Shown piece after piece: positions 9,515-18,520 of a DNA stretch of 64,000 nucleotides. Both the position numbers and the translations under genes were made by a program. The stretch covers positions 35,330 through 99,329 of the forward strand of contig JAADHU010000010.1 in NCBI GenBank assembly GCA_013151645.1, given 5' to 3'. The notes beneath the pieces were generated by a model that did no database searches, had not been told where the DNA came from, and saw only the letters and a list, made by a program, of their open reading frames with translations. This DNA is from Gammaproteobacteria bacterium. GTDB lineage: Bacteria > Pseudomonadota > Gammaproteobacteria > Steroidobacterales > Woeseiaceae. Position 1 is the stretch's first letter; every line of letters begins with the position of its first letter.

Positions 9515-9550
9515 GCGTGCTTGTTGGCGTTGGGCTAGACCGGGGTTGTC

Positions 9551-10618
9551 TTATTGCGGCTTTGCCAGCTTTTCGGCAGCCTGATAGAAACAGTTTAATT
9601 CCCTGTCGCAACTCGTTAACAGGTCGCGGAACGTGTCGAGCTGCCCGCGGTAGAGAACGAGTGAAACGAGTCGCGCGTTGTTGAGCGGCGGCTGCAGCCA
9701 GTTCGTCGTCGTGAATGGCTGCTGTTGCACCACGCTCTGCGCATCGCTGGACAGGCGAGCAAGAATACCGTGTTTTTTCTCGCGTTTCAGATCGTCGTCA
9801 TCATCCGACGCGTACAGGGTATCGAGTTCGATTTTGCTGGCATCGACGAGCTGCATCATCGTTTGCCGAAGTTCACCGCGAGCCTTATATTCCTGAATTT
9901 CCGATTGTTGCCCGTGGCTGCGAAGCCAGCGGTCGATGCCAATTTCTGCAACGGCTGTTGCGAACGATTCGTTAAAACCCGTATCACCTTTGACGAACAG
10001 GCGCTGGTGCGCCAATTCATGAAACAAGACACCGACCAGTTCTGTGTCCGACCAGCGCATCATGGTATTCAACACAGGATCCGCGAATCGGCCCAACGTT
10101 GAATAGGCGGCAACGCCGCCCACGAAGACATCGTAGTCCTTTGCGCGTAGTTTCTGCGCCTTCTTTCTGGCAGTTTTTTCGGAGAAATAGCCGCGATAGG
10201 CAACACATCCCACAATCGGGTAGCACCAGGTCTTCGCTCGCAGCGAAAACTCCGGTGCGGCGATAACATTCCAGACGACGAAATCACGTTCCAGGTCGAC
10301 GAACGTCCGATAGCTTTCGTTGTCCGGCAGGAGTAATTCGTCGACCGCAAATTGTCGAGCTTCCTGCACCATTGTGAGACGCTGTCTGAGTTGCGCCGAT
10401 GATCCGGAATCGTCAATAACTGCAGCGATGGGTGTTCGCTTGCGCAATAGCTCCATTTGACCGCTGGCAGCCTGCAAGTAATAACAACCGCCAATCTGCA
10501 GCACGCCGAGCACGGCGATCGAGACCAGTACTAGCCTGGCCGTCCAGACGCGTGCCCTGGTACTCAGAATTGCGGGTCTTCGATAGTGGGGCAATTTACT
10601 CGGTCCGAATCTGCGCAA
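9551..10618 (-). CDS. predicted aminopeptidase (COG4324 / PF10023 family)
   Basis: Putative membrane-anchored or lipoprotein zinc peptidase. The N-terminal hydrophobic stretch ends in IGGCYYLQ, a lipobox-like Cys. A gluzincin HELAHQ motif follows, then GFNESFATAVAE, which supplies the third zinc ligand. Other landmarks are RDFVVWNVIAAPEFSL and PIVGCVAYRGYF. The product matches a conserved proteobacterial family annotated only as predicted aminopeptidase, and its substrate is unknown. No ATG is available. The start is TTG at 10618 or TTG at 10594. The gene is divergent from cca with only 17 bp between the outer starts, which favours the shorter form or a shared promoter zone. Confidence 0.8.
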   Translation of the reverse strand: MRRFGPSKLPHYRRPAILSTRARVWTARLVLVSIAVLGVLQIGGCYYLQAASGQMELLRKRTPIAAVIDDSGSSAQLRQRLTMVQEARQFAVDELLLPDNESYRTFVDLERDFVVWNVIAAPEFSLRAKTWCYPIVGCVAYRGYFSEKTARKKAQKLRAKDYDVFVGGVAAYSTLGRFADPVLNTMMRWSDTELVGVLFHELAHQRLFVKGDTGFNESFATAVAEIGIDRWLRSHGQQSEIQEYKARGELRQTMMQLVDASKIELDTLYASDDDDDLKREKKHGILARLSSDAQSVVQQQPFTTTNWLQPPLNNARLVSLVLYRGQLDTFRDLLTSCDRELNCFYQAAEKLAKPQ

Positions 10619-10635
10619 GAAGATAGAATGGCGGT

Positions 10636-11862
10636 ATGGAAGTGTACCTTGTTGGTGGCGCTGTTCGAGACGAACAGCTTGGCATCGCCGTTAAAGAACG
10701 GGACTGGTGTGTGGTCGGTACCACGCCGGAGGAACTGCGTGCGGCGCACTATCGCCAGGTCGGCAAGGATTTCCCCGTATTTCTCCATCCGAAGACGGGC
10801 GAGGAATATGCACTTGCTCGCACCGAACGAAAAACGGCGCCCGGCTATCACGGGTTTTCCTTTCGAACGTCCCCGGATGTGACCATAGAAGAAGATCTGG
10901 GCCGCCGCGATTTAACCGTCAATGCGATGGCGCGCGACAGCGAGGGTACGCTGATCGATCCCTTTAATGGCCTCGCGGATATTCAGGCGAAAGTCTTACG
11001 CCATGTCTCTGCTGCCTTTCTGGAAGATCCCGTACGCATTCTTCGCACCGCCAAGTTCGCCGCTCGATTTGCGGCACTTGGTTTTACGGTCGCCGCGGAT
11101 ACCCTGCAGCTGATGTCCCGGATGGTGGCCGACGGGGAAGTCGATGCTTTGGTTCCGGATCGTGTCTGGAAGGAAACCGCCGCCGCACTCGCGGGGCCCG
11201 ACCCACGCGTGTTCTTCGAAGTATTGCGGGACTGCGGGGCGCTCGCCGTGGTCTACCCGGAAATAGACGCATTGTTCGGCGTGCCGCAACCCGCAAAATG
11301 GCATCCCGAGATCGACTGCGGCCTGCATTCATTGATGGTCCTTGAGCAGGCAGCGAAACTCAGCGATTCAGTCGATGTGCGCTTTGCGGCTTTGGTCCAC
11401 GATCTGGGCAAGGCGACAACGGCCAAAGACTTGCTGCCCAGTCATCACGGGCATGAGCAACGCGGGACCCGGATTATTCGCACGCTGGCGAAACGCTTGC
11501 CGGTTCCGGTCGCCTGCCGGGAACTCGCCATTGTCGTCGCCGAATTGCACGGTCATTGCCACAGAGCCCTGCAGTTGCGCCCCGCGACGGTTCTCAAGGT
11601 ACTTGAGCGAACGGATGCGTTCCGCCGGCCGGAGCGCCTGGAAAAATTCCTCCTTGCCTGCGAAGCGGACGCGCGTGGTCGCACGGGATTCGAGAACAAG
11701 CCTTACCCGCAGGCCGACTATTTCAGGGACGCATTGAAAGCGGCGAATACGGTTTCGGCCAGAGAAGTAATTGCAGAAGGTGCCGAAGGTCCTGAAATTG
11801 CGCAAGCATTACGCGCCAAACGGGTCGATGCGATCGCCGCGTTTAGCCGCTCGCACGCCTGA
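10636..11862 (+). CDS. cca: CCA tRNA nucleotidyltransferase with HD domain
   Basis: Adds or repairs the 3'-CCA end of tRNAs. The class II nucleotidyltransferase head has LVGGAVRD (phosphate-binding Gly and Arg), KERDWCVVG (metal-binding acidic pair) and RRDLTVNAMA. The neck EDPVRILRTAKFAARF follows. The C-terminal HD phosphohydrolase domain (HDLGKATT, HHGHEQRG) is typical of the multifunctional gammaproteobacterial enzyme. 408 residues is the usual length. In Pseudomonas cca also lies near the folK/tsaD/rpsU block, and that neighbourhood is kept here. Confidence 0.95.
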   Translation: MEVYLVGGAVRDEQLGIAVKERDWCVVGTTPEELRAAHYRQVGKDFPVFLHPKTGEEYALARTERKTAPGYHGFSFRTSPDVTIEEDLGRRDLTVNAMARDSEGTLIDPFNGLADIQAKVLRHVSAAFLEDPVRILRTAKFAARFAALGFTVAADTLQLMSRMVADGEVDALVPDRVWKETAAALAGPDPRVFFEVLRDCGALAVVYPEIDALFGVPQPAKWHPEIDCGLHSLMVLEQAAKLSDSVDVRFAALVHDLGKATTAKDLLPSHHGHEQRGTRIIRTLAKRLPVPVACRELAIVVAELHGHCHRALQLRPATVLKVLERTDAFRRPERLEKFLLACEADARGRTGFENKPYPQADYFRDALKAANTVSAREVIAEGAEGPEIAQALRAKRVDAIAAFSRSHA

Positions 11863-11870
11863 TCCGGGCC

Positions 11871-12722
11871 TCACTCGGCGTAGAAATACAGGAATATCGA
11901 AAATACGGTGGCTCGACCGAACTCATCGGAATTGTCCACAGCCAGCCGAAATTCGACATCCGCAGAATTCCCCACCGGGGTCAGCCAGCCGACCCCCAGA
12001 GAGTCAACCTGCCCTCGAAAAACGGCCGTTTTCCAGTGCGAATAGCGAAAGTCCAGGCGTCGTTCGCCGAACTCGATTTCGACACCGCCGCTGAGCCGAT
12101 AGTCGATCAGACTGTTCATCAGACTAATGCGGGAGATGGCGAGAAACCGCAATCGGTCTGTTTCCGGTTGCAAGCCGATACGGCGCGAATAGTCGTAGTT
12201 CATACCACCCAGGTAAACGCTGGTGCGATCGCTGGTCTTCAACCGCCCTGTCAGGCCATAGCCCTTCGCACTGAAGTCGATGCTACGTGAACCGGCCAGC
12301 ACATCGCGTCGCAGGGTCAGATCGAAATTCCGCCCCTCGAAGTCCGCCGATATCGAGCCTTTCTTACCCCGCAGATAAAGTGATGCGTGAACGTCATTCG
12401 ATTCGAGAAGGTCTTTGTCCCCCCAATAGCCACCACCGAGTCGAATGCCTATCGGGTCGAAAAAATGGTCCACGGAGAGATCCGCAAATTTTGTATTCAG
12501 GTCAACGACGGCATTCTTCGTCTCATTGACCGCCACCGCGCCCGATATCCAGGTGTTTTCCCTGAGACCGACATCCACAAAAAAAGAATAGGCGCGACCG
12601 TCAACGGTATCGCCCTCCGCGCCCAAACCAACGACAATTCCGTCCGCGGACGCGACAGCTGAAAACACAGATGACAGGATAAGGATCGACAGTGCGACTT
12701 TGATGTTTTCAGGCAAAGACAT
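11871..12722 (-). CDS. outer-membrane beta-barrel-like protein, unknown function
   Basis: 283 residues from the chosen ATG, with a signal peptide (IKVALSILILSSVFSAVASA). Alternating amphipathic strands follow and the terminus FSIFLYFYAE ends in aromatic residues, as expected of a barrel. No enzymatic motif is recognised. The ATG at 12722 overlaps the end of uppP by 14 bp, so it is probably the third gene of the midA-uppP operon. An upstream start is possible, but its extra residues look like translated uppP sequence rather than protein. Confidence 0.6.
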   Translation of the reverse strand: MSLPENIKVALSILILSSVFSAVASADGIVVGLGAEGDTVDGRAYSFFVDVGLRENTWISGAVAVNETKNAVVDLNTKFADLSVDHFFDPIGIRLGGGYWGDKDLLESNDVHASLYLRGKKGSISADFEGRNFDLTLRRDVLAGSRSIDFSAKGYGLTGRLKTSDRTSVYLGGMNYDYSRRIGLQPETDRLRFLAISRISLMNSLIDYRLSGGVEIEFGERRLDFRYSHWKTAVFRGQVDSLGVGWLTPVGNSADVEFRLAVDNSDEFGRATVFSIFLYFYAE

Positions 12723-13506
12723 AGATGAGCACACCCGCGAGCACGACCCTGTAGATAGCGAACGGTGCAAGACCTATTCGGCTTACAAACCGCATAAAGA
12801 ACTCGATAGTCAGGTAGGCGACGACGGCCGAAATTGACGCGGCAACTGCGAGCTGACCCCACGCCACGGCTTGATCCGACATCATCACCAATAGAAACTC
12901 GTATCCTGTCGCCAACAGAATAACAGGTGTGGACAGTACGAACGAAAAGCGGGCCGCATCCTGGCGTGTCAGCCCGAGTGCGAGGCCGGCCGTAATGGTG
13001 ATTCCCGAGCGGGATGTACCGGGAATCAATGCGCATGCCTGGGCCAGGCCGATAAGCACCGCATCGCGTATCGTAATATCCGTAATGTTTCGCTGTTTGC
13101 GGCCAAATCGGTCCGCGAGACCCATGAGGATGCCGTAACCCGCCAGTGTCGCGGCGACGATCATCGGATTGCGAAGATTCTCCGAGATCCAGCCAGCGAA
13201 CAGCAATCCGGCAACCGCTGCCGGAATCGTGCCCAATCCGATGCCAAGTGCCATTTTCGATTCAATCGTGTCGGCCCGACCGCTCAGCAGACTGATGCCA
13301 CCCCGTATCACGCCCGCCAGATCGTTGCGGAAGAAGATAGCAACGGCCGCGAGCGAACCGAAATGAACGGCCACATCGAAAACCAGACCCTGGTCCGTCC
13401 AGCCGGCAACGTTGGGCACCAGAATGAGATGACCGGAACTGGAAATCGGCAAGAACTCCGTAATGCCCTGCACAATGGCAAGCACGGCTATCTGCAGCCA
13501 GCTCAT
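12709..13506 (-). CDS. uppP: undecaprenyl-diphosphatase UppP/BacA
   Basis: Integral inner-membrane phosphatase that recycles undecaprenyl pyrophosphate for cell-wall and LPS synthesis. It begins with the family signature MSWLQIAVLAIVQGITEFLP, where the catalytic Glu lies in QGITEFLPISSSGH. It ends with the second motif, IPGTSRSGIT, and several transmembrane helices. 265 residues is normal. The ATG at 13506 follows AGGGAAC and begins at the conserved N-terminus. It follows midA by 16 bp. Confidence 0.95.
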   Translation of the reverse strand: MSWLQIAVLAIVQGITEFLPISSSGHLILVPNVAGWTDQGLVFDVAVHFGSLAAVAIFFRNDLAGVIRGGISLLSGRADTIESKMALGIGLGTIPAAVAGLLFAGWISENLRNPMIVAATLAGYGILMGLADRFGRKQRNITDITIRDAVLIGLAQACALIPGTSRSGITITAGLALGLTRQDAARFSFVLSTPVILLATGYEFLLVMMSDQAVAWGQLAVAASISAVVAYLTIEFFMRFVSRIGLAPFAIYRVVLAGVLIYVFA

Positions 13507-13522
13507 GGTTTCGTTCCCTGTT

Positions 13523-14710
13523 TCATAAATTGTGCGCCCTGTCGCCGAAAGAAAATGCATCGGGTACCTGCACGGCACCTTTGCACAATCCCATACACTT
13601 GAAGTGCTCACCCATTTCGCTGGGCAGCGTAAGCAGTTTAATCTGTCGCGACAACTCGATCTGCTCGACCTGGGTCAGCGCCGCAAAGTCTGCCAGCTCA
13701 TTTTCCAGCCCGCCGTTCATCAGGAATAGAGCCTGAGTCACAAAACCCGCAATTTCTGCCCCGTGCGCAAAGGCAGCATCCGCTACGCCGGAGAAATTCA
13801 CCCACGCAGTAATGTCCTGAATACCCGGGTAAATCAGCGGCTCGTTGTGCGCATGGTGACGAAAATGGCAACGCAGCCAACCGAGGTCACGCTCCGCCGC
13901 ATAGTATTCGTGGCACGTAACGCCGTAGTCGAAAAGAAACACAACACCCTCGTCAACCGCGGCCAACAAGTCGGATATCCAGCCTTTCAGTCCGAGCGAC
14001 ACTTCCGATGTATAGCCGTCCGCGAATTGACCGCCGATTTTAGCCTCGATGTCCAATACCTGCTGTCGCAGCGGTGTACCTGCAGGGCGCGTCTGATACA
14101 CAAAATTTCCGTCACTGTATCCCACACACAATTGCAACACGTCGTCCGGCGAGCGGACGAAGCGTTCAACCGGCAGCGCATCCAACACCTCATTGGCAAC
14201 CACCACGCCCCTGAACTTTTCGGGCAAGGCATCAATCCAGACCACGATGGATGCTAATTCGGGAACTTCCGCTATGAGCTTTTCCTGTTGTCGTGCGCAC
14301 AGTTCCGGCGATACTTCCAGAATCTGATAGCTCGCCGGCAACGCATCGAGCTCGGCCAGCGTCTTGAGCAGCGTCACTGCCAATGCACCGCTACCCGCAC
14401 CGAACTCGAGAATCCCGCCCTGCAAGGCGCGGATGGACGGTGCCGCCTGCTGAGCCAGCACGCGGCCGAACAGCGGCGATATTTCCGGGGCGGTGACAAA
14501 ATCGCCGCTGCCACCAAACTTCACATTGCCGGCGGTGTAGTAACCCAGGCCCGGCGCATACAGGGCGTGCTGCATGAATTCGGCCAGACCGATCATGCCT
14601 CCTGCCGCCTCAATCCGGGCACGTATATATCTGGCTACGCGACCGCTGTGTGCAAGGCTCGTGGTATCCGGGACAGGCAGTCCCTCTGGTATTTTCGGTT
14701 CAGGTTGCAT
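13523..14710 (-). CDS. MidA-family class I SAM-dependent methyltransferase
   Basis: Member of the COG1565/PF02636 family. Its mitochondrial homologue NDUFAF7 methylates an arginine of complex I; bacterial substrates are unclear. Seen here: the N-terminal MQHALYAPGLGYYTAG, the family motif GGSGDFVTAPEISPLFG, the SAM loop ILEFGAGSGALA, VVANEVLDALPVERF and FLFDYG. 395 residues from ATG 14710, which was chosen because upstream sequence lacks homologous features and runs into the divergent reductase promoter. First gene of a likely midA-uppP-barrel operon. Confidence 0.88.
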   Translation of the reverse strand: MQPEPKIPEGLPVPDTTSLAHSGRVARYIRARIEAAGGMIGLAEFMQHALYAPGLGYYTAGNVKFGGSGDFVTAPEISPLFGRVLAQQAAPSIRALQGGILEFGAGSGALAVTLLKTLAELDALPASYQILEVSPELCARQQEKLIAEVPELASIVVWIDALPEKFRGVVVANEVLDALPVERFVRSPDDVLQLCVGYSDGNFVYQTRPAGTPLRQQVLDIEAKIGGQFADGYTSEVSLGLKGWISDLLAAVDEGVVFLFDYGVTCHEYYAAERDLGWLRCHFRHHAHNEPLIYPGIQDITAWVNFSGVADAAFAHGAEIAGFVTQALFLMNGGLENELADFAALTQVEQIELSRQIKLLTLPSEMGEHFKCMGLCKGAVQVPDAFSFGDRAHNL

Positions 14711-14813
14711 AGACCCGACTGGTAGCCAACAATGTCGACAATGTATTTTGCTTTCGCACGAATTGCTATGGACAAGCGAAAAATCGCCTGCATTCACCGG
14801 GGGAGTGTTGACT

Positions 14814-15566
14814 GTGAGCACTGAAAACAGCCTGCTCGGAAAAGGCGCACTGGTCACCGGTGCGTCGCGCCGTATCGGCGCAGAAATAGCGCGCTACCTG
14901 CATGCGGCGGGTGCCAATGTCGGTATTCACTACGGTAAATCGGCGCAGGAAGCGGCGGCATTGCGCGATGAACTGAACGCTCTGCGCAAAGATTCAGCGG
15001 CCATTTTCGCCACCGATCTCGCCGATGTGGACGCACTGCCAGCGCTCGTGGATGCCTTCACCCGGTGGAGTGACACACTGGATATACTGGTCAACAATGC
15101 CTCCAGCTTTTACCCCACTGAATTGGGCACCGTCACCGAATCGCAATTCGATGAGCTCTTTGCCAGCAATCTGAAGGCGCCGTTGTTTCTCGCCCAGAGC
15201 GCAATGCCGTTCTTGCGGGATTCTCGCGGCACGATCATCAATATCGTCGATATACACGCCAGACGTCCGCTCAGACATCACTCTGTCTACGGTTCAGCCA
15301 AAGCGGGCCTGGAAATGCTGACGCGCTCACTGGCAAAGGACCTGGCCCCCGATGTGCGCGTAAACGGCATTGCGCCGGGCGCCATTCTCTGGCCCGAGCG
15401 AGCAATGAATGCGGCGGCAAAGCAGGAAATTCTGGACCAGGTTCCGTTGCATCGACTCGGGCAGCCAGCCGACGTCGCTGAATGTGTCGTCTACCTGGCT
15501 GGAAGCGCCAGCTACATCACCGGGCAGGTTATTGCGATTGATGGTGGCCGGAGTCTCGGCTGGTAA
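14814..15566 (+). CDS. SDR-family pteridine reductase (FolM/PTR1-like)
   Basis: Probable NADPH-dependent reductase of dihydrobiopterin/dihydrofolate type substrates. Features are the Rossmann glycine motif TGASRRIGAEIA with the RRIG variant typical of pteridine reductases, NNASSFYPT, the catalytic Tyr/Lys YGSAKAG and a GQVIAIDGGRSLGW terminus. The GTG at 14814 has GGGGGAG eight bases upstream; an alternative GTG lies at 14805. Its 3' end overlaps convergent folK by 38 bp. Adjacency to folK/folB supports a folate role over a generic SDR. Confidence 0.8.
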   Translation: MSTENSLLGKGALVTGASRRIGAEIARYLHAAGANVGIHYGKSAQEAAALRDELNALRKDSAAIFATDLADVDALPALVDAFTRWSDTLDILVNNASSFYPTELGTVTESQFDELFASNLKAPLFLAQSAMPFLRDSRGTIINIVDIHARRPLRHHSVYGSAKAGLEMLTRSLAKDLAPDVRVNGIAPGAILWPERAMNAAAKQEILDQVPLHRLGQPADVAECVVYLAGSASYITGQVIAIDGGRSLGW

Positions 15567-16068
15567 AGGCGACATCGACGCGTTGCAGCGCGTGCTTCCC
15601 CTGCTGTTCCATCGCTAACCAGTGTTCGGCATAGGTTTTGCCTGTCTCAGGGTGCCTGAAGTTTGGCGCCATATCCGCCAGCGGTTTCAACGCAAACGAG
15701 TATTTCAGGACGTCCACACGGGGCAGCTTGAGAGGCGGACCTTCAGTGATCAGATTTCCGTATAACAGTAAATCGATATCCAGGGTTCGGGAGACGAACT
15801 TGCCGTCGTTCGGTGTTCGGTTTGCCAGTGTGTGAATAGCATCGATCTCCCCGCCTATTTCATTGATGGACTTATTGGTATCGACCCCCACAACGAGATT
15901 CAGGAAATCGGCACCAACGAAACCAACGGCCTGGTTACGGTAGACCGGCGATATTTCGACAGGACCGAATCGAGCCCTCAATTCAAGTACCGCAAGTTCG
16001 ATATATTTCAGTGGCTCGACGTTGCTACCGATACCAAAATAGACGCGGGTCACCGCGTTACTCGTCAC
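15529..16068 (-). CDS. folK: 6-hydroxymethyl-7,8-dihydropterin pyrophosphokinase
   Basis: Transfers pyrophosphate from ATP to 6-hydroxymethyl-dihydropterin in folate synthesis. Motifs: GIGSNVEP at the N-terminus, SPVYRNQAVGFVGADFLN, and the signature SRTLDIDLLLYG followed by LKLPR. 179 residues. Its ATG lies inside the end of folB (11-bp overlap), indicating coupling. The tail overlaps the convergent pteridine reductase gene, so the last about 15 residues are family-atypical extension. Confidence 0.92.
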   Translation of the reverse strand: MTSNAVTRVYFGIGSNVEPLKYIELAVLELRARFGPVEISPVYRNQAVGFVGADFLNLVVGVDTNKSINEIGGEIDAIHTLANRTPNDGKFVSRTLDIDLLLYGNLITEGPPLKLPRVDVLKYSFALKPLADMAPNFRHPETGKTYAEHWLAMEQQGKHALQRVDVAFTSRDSGHHQSQ

Positions 16069-16414
16069 GGCGGCGGCGAATCAGGACACCAACGTCTCTT
16101 GCGTTGCGTATGGCGCCGGGTTTATTGACCCTGACCTGCACCCACGGCACATCGAACTCGCCAAGAATGATCTCCGCAATTCTTCCCGCCAGCGCCTCGA
16201 CCAGCTGAAAGCTTGAATCAGTTACGAATTGTTGCACTCGCTTGGCGATGAGCTTGTAATTCAGCGCGTCCTCGATATCGTCCGATTCAACGGCTGGCCG
16301 GATATCGGTGCCCATTTCGAGATCAATGACAACGGTCTGCTTTATTTTCCGCTCCCAATCCCAGATGCCAATGGTTGTTTCTACTTTCAGCGCCGTCAAA
16401 AAAATCGTATCCAT
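16058..16414 (-). CDS. folB: dihydroneopterin aldolase
   Basis: Converts 7,8-dihydroneopterin to 6-hydroxymethyl-dihydropterin and glycolaldehyde. The 118-residue tunnel-fold protein has the typical start IFLTALKVETTIGIWDWER, with the catalytic Glu in KVET, and the conserved LVEALAGRIAE helix and RVNKPGAI segment. It lies 25 bp after tsaD and overlaps folK, so tsaD-folB-folK reads as one minus-strand unit. The plsY gene often found between tsaD and folB is absent. Confidence 0.93.
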   Translation of the reverse strand: MDTIFLTALKVETTIGIWDWERKIKQTVVIDLEMGTDIRPAVESDDIEDALNYKLIAKRVQQFVTDSSFQLVEALAGRIAEIILGEFDVPWVQVRVNKPGAIRNARDVGVLIRRRRDE

Positions 16415-16439
16415 TGAAAATTGTCCCGTTCGTTAGTGC

Positions 16440-17453
16440 TCAGGCGGCGACTGGCGCTTCCAGCGCGTCCAGTGACCACCGTGCCCGCGCCTGAATGGCT
16501 CCCGCTTCACCGGCAGAGGCTAGACGTAATGCACCGGCAATCGCAATCATCGCCCCATTATCAGTGCACAGTGCCGGGCGAGGATAGTAGACACGCCCTT
16601 CGAATTTTGCCGTGAGGTCTTTTCGTAAAAGCTTGTTAGCCCCGACACCGCCAGCGACGACCAGCCGTTCTGCACGCTCGGCCTTTGCCACTTTAAGCGT
16701 TTTTGCGATCAACGTATCCACGGCGGCACGTTGAAAAGAGGCGGCGATATCCGCTTTCACGTGTTCCAGCTCGTTGTTTTCCCGCGCCTTGCGCGCCACG
16801 AGCATGACGGCTGTTTTCAGGCCGCTGAAGCTGAAATCTGCGCCGGGTCGGTTAACCATGGGTCGTGGCAAGGCATAAGCGTTTTCGTCGCCGTCCTGGG
16901 CCAGGCGAGCGAGTGCCGGCCCTCCCGGGTAGCCCAGTCCTAAAAGTTTTGCCGTCTTATCGAACGCCTCGCCAACCGCATCGTCGAGCGTGCTCCCCAG
17001 AATCTGGTATTCACCCAGCGCGCGGACGGACACGAGCATTGTGTGGCCACCCGAAACCAGCAGCGCCAGGAAGGGAAAAGCGGGTGATTCAGACTCCAGC
17101 ATTGGCGCTAACAGATGACCCTCCAGATGGTGAATCGGAATCAGTGGACATTTCCAGGCCAGCGCGAGCCCATTGGCCAGTCCACCGCCGACCATCAGTG
17201 CGCCCACAAGCCCGGGGCCCGCGGTATAGGCAATAGCGTCGGGGACGGCCGTTCCAGCCTCGCGGAGTACCTGCCGGATCAGTGGCAACAGGCAGCGAAT
17301 GTGATCTCGAGAGGCGATTTCGGGCACTACACCCCCATAGACTGCGTGCAGGTCAACCTGGGAGTACAGCGCCTCCGCGACGAGCCCGTGTTCAGTGTCG
17401 AACACGGCCACCCCCGTTTCGTCACAACTCGTTTCAATTCCCAGTACTCGCAT
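16440..17453 (-). CDS. tsaD: tRNA N6-adenosine threonylcarbamoyltransferase
   Basis: Transfers the threonylcarbamoyl group to A37 of ANN-decoding tRNAs (t6A), working with TsaB and TsaE. ASKHA fold with [19 protein letters not shown], the metal-binding His109 and His113 in [25 protein letters not shown], and the C-terminal [12 protein letters not shown] and [11 protein letters not shown]. 337 residues, full length. Divergent from rpsU with about 160 bp between starts, the classic gammaproteobacterial arrangement. Confidence 0.97.
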   Translation of the reverse strand: MRVLGIETSCDETGVAVFDTEHGLVAEALYSQVDLHAVYGGVVPEIASRDHIRCLLPLIRQVLREAGTAVPDAIAYTAGPGLVGALMVGGGLANGLALAWKCPLIPIHHLEGHLLAPMLESESPAFPFLALLVSGGHTMLVSVRALGEYQILGSTLDDAVGEAFDKTAKLLGLGYPGGPALARLAQDGDENAYALPRPMVNRPGADFSFSGLKTAVMLVARKARENNELEHVKADIAASFQRAAVDTLIAKTLKVAKAERAERLVVAGGVGANKLLRKDLTAKFEGRVYYPRPALCTDNGAMIAIAGALRLASAGEAGAIQARARWSLDALEAPVAA

Positions 17454-17521
17454 AGGCGCTGCATCATACAGGACGACCGTTGGGCGAAAAGACCCGCCAA
17501 GCGTAAAAACCGCTGCAGGCT

Positions 17522-17550
17522 TTGCAAATCGATGTTTATGCGGATATCAT
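17522..17550 (+). promoter_or_regulatory. sigma-70 promoter of the rpsU-yqeY-dnaG-rpoD operon
   Basis: TTGCAA (17522-17527) and TATCAT (17545-17550) are separated by 17 bp and lie 65 bp upstream of rpsU. They match the -35 and -10 consensus at 4/6 and 5/6 positions. Placement before the hairpin leader is consistent with transcription start near 17557. Confidence 0.55.
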
Positions 17551-17562
17551 GGTCGGTTCTGC

Positions 17563-17580
17563 CCCGGCCTTTGTGCCGGG
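17563..17580 (+). terminator. hairpin with T-rich tail in the rpsU leader (possible attenuator)
   Basis: CCCGGC pairs with GCCGGG across a six-base loop and is followed by TTTCTTTGTATTT. It lies inside the untranslated leader between the promoter and the rpsU start, where a partial terminator could tune the operon. The stem is only six base pairs, so function is inferred. Confidence 0.4.
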
Positions 17581-17614
17581 TTTCTTTGTATTTGATCGGA
17601 ATTTATACAGTCCC

Positions 17615-17830
17615 ATGCCGAGTGTTCGCATTAAAGAAAACGAGTATTTTGACGCCGCTATGCGTCGCTTTAAACGTGCCTGTGAGAAGGCCGGCGTTCT
17701 GACCGAGCTTCGCCGTCGCGAGTTCTACGAAAAACCGACTCAGGAACGGAAACGCAAGAAAGCGGCCGCCGTGAAACGCCACCTGAAGCGCATGTCCCGC
17801 GATATCTCAAAGCGCAAACGACTCTTTTGA
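17615..17830 (+). CDS. rpsU: 30S ribosomal protein S21
   Basis: 71-residue basic ribosomal protein needed for initiation on the 30S subunit. Sequence [21 protein letters not shown] and the Lys/Arg-rich C-terminus are diagnostic. The ATG at 17615 gives the normal length; the longer frame upstream overlaps the promoter and hairpin and is not coding. First gene of the macromolecular synthesis operon rpsU-(yqeY)-dnaG-rpoD. Confidence 0.98.
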   Translation: MPSVRIKENEYFDAAMRRFKRACEKAGVLTELRRREFYEKPTQERKRKKAAAVKRHLKRMSRDISKRKRLF

Positions 17831-17899
17831 CCCCCTGTTTTTGCACCGTTATGCAGCCGCGTAACGGCAACGCAGTAGTCCACCCGTAACCCCTTCGTC

Positions 17900-18343
17900 A
17901 TGACGCTGAAAGCCCGCATCCGTGAAGATATGATCGCCGCCATGAAGTCTGGCGATAAAGACCGGCTCAAGGTCATTCGGCTGGTCATGGCTGCAGTCAA
18001 GCAAATAGAGGTCGACAAGCGTATCGAGCTGGACGATGCAGCGACGCTCACCGTATTGAACAAGATGGTGAAGCAACGTCATGACTCCGTCACTCAATTC
18101 CGGGAAGGCGGGCGCGAAGACCTGGCCAAAATCGAAATCGAAGAAATAGCCGTTCTGGAAACCTACTTGCCCGAGCAGCTTTCGGCCGCCGAGTTGGACG
18201 CGCTCATCGATCAGGCCATCGCCGATACTGGTGCCGACAGCATGCGTGATATGGGCAAGGTCATGGGATTCATCAAACAAAAGGCCGAGGGCCGCGCCGA
18301 CATCGGCGCCGCCAGCACCAAGGTCAAAGCTCGACTGGCATAG
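17900..18343 (+). CDS. GatB/YqeY domain protein
   Basis: 147-residue helical protein of the YqeY family, related to the tail domain of the GatB amidotransferase subunit and possibly tRNA-binding. Seen: MTLKARIREDMIAAMKSGDKDRLKVIRLVMAAVKQ, EIEEIAVLETYLPEQLS, and MGKVMGFIKQKAEGRADIGAAS. It sits between rpsU and dnaG, as it does in Pseudomonas. Precise role unknown. Confidence 0.9.
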   Translation: MTLKARIREDMIAAMKSGDKDRLKVIRLVMAAVKQIEVDKRIELDDAATLTVLNKMVKQRHDSVTQFREGGREDLAKIEIEEIAVLETYLPEQLSAAELDALIDQAIADTGADSMRDMGKVMGFIKQKAEGRADIGAASTKVKARLA

Positions 18344-18520
18344 CAGCCCGCTGGATTTGTCCGCAAAAAGCGGGCACCGAAGCTGCGATTCGCTCTCCTT
18401 GCAGGTCAGGAAGACCGTCGGGAAGCCACCAAACCTGCCTCGGACTTCTGCGGCAAGATAATAGCAACGACACCGGGAGTGCATGAAACCCGGGATACCT
18501 CGACAGGCGTTTGATAAAGC

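Noticed and set aside
18346..18375. GCCCGCT/AGCGGGC hairpin after yqeY as a terminator
   Set aside because: Loop is 16 bases and no T-run follows; dnaG is expected to be read through.
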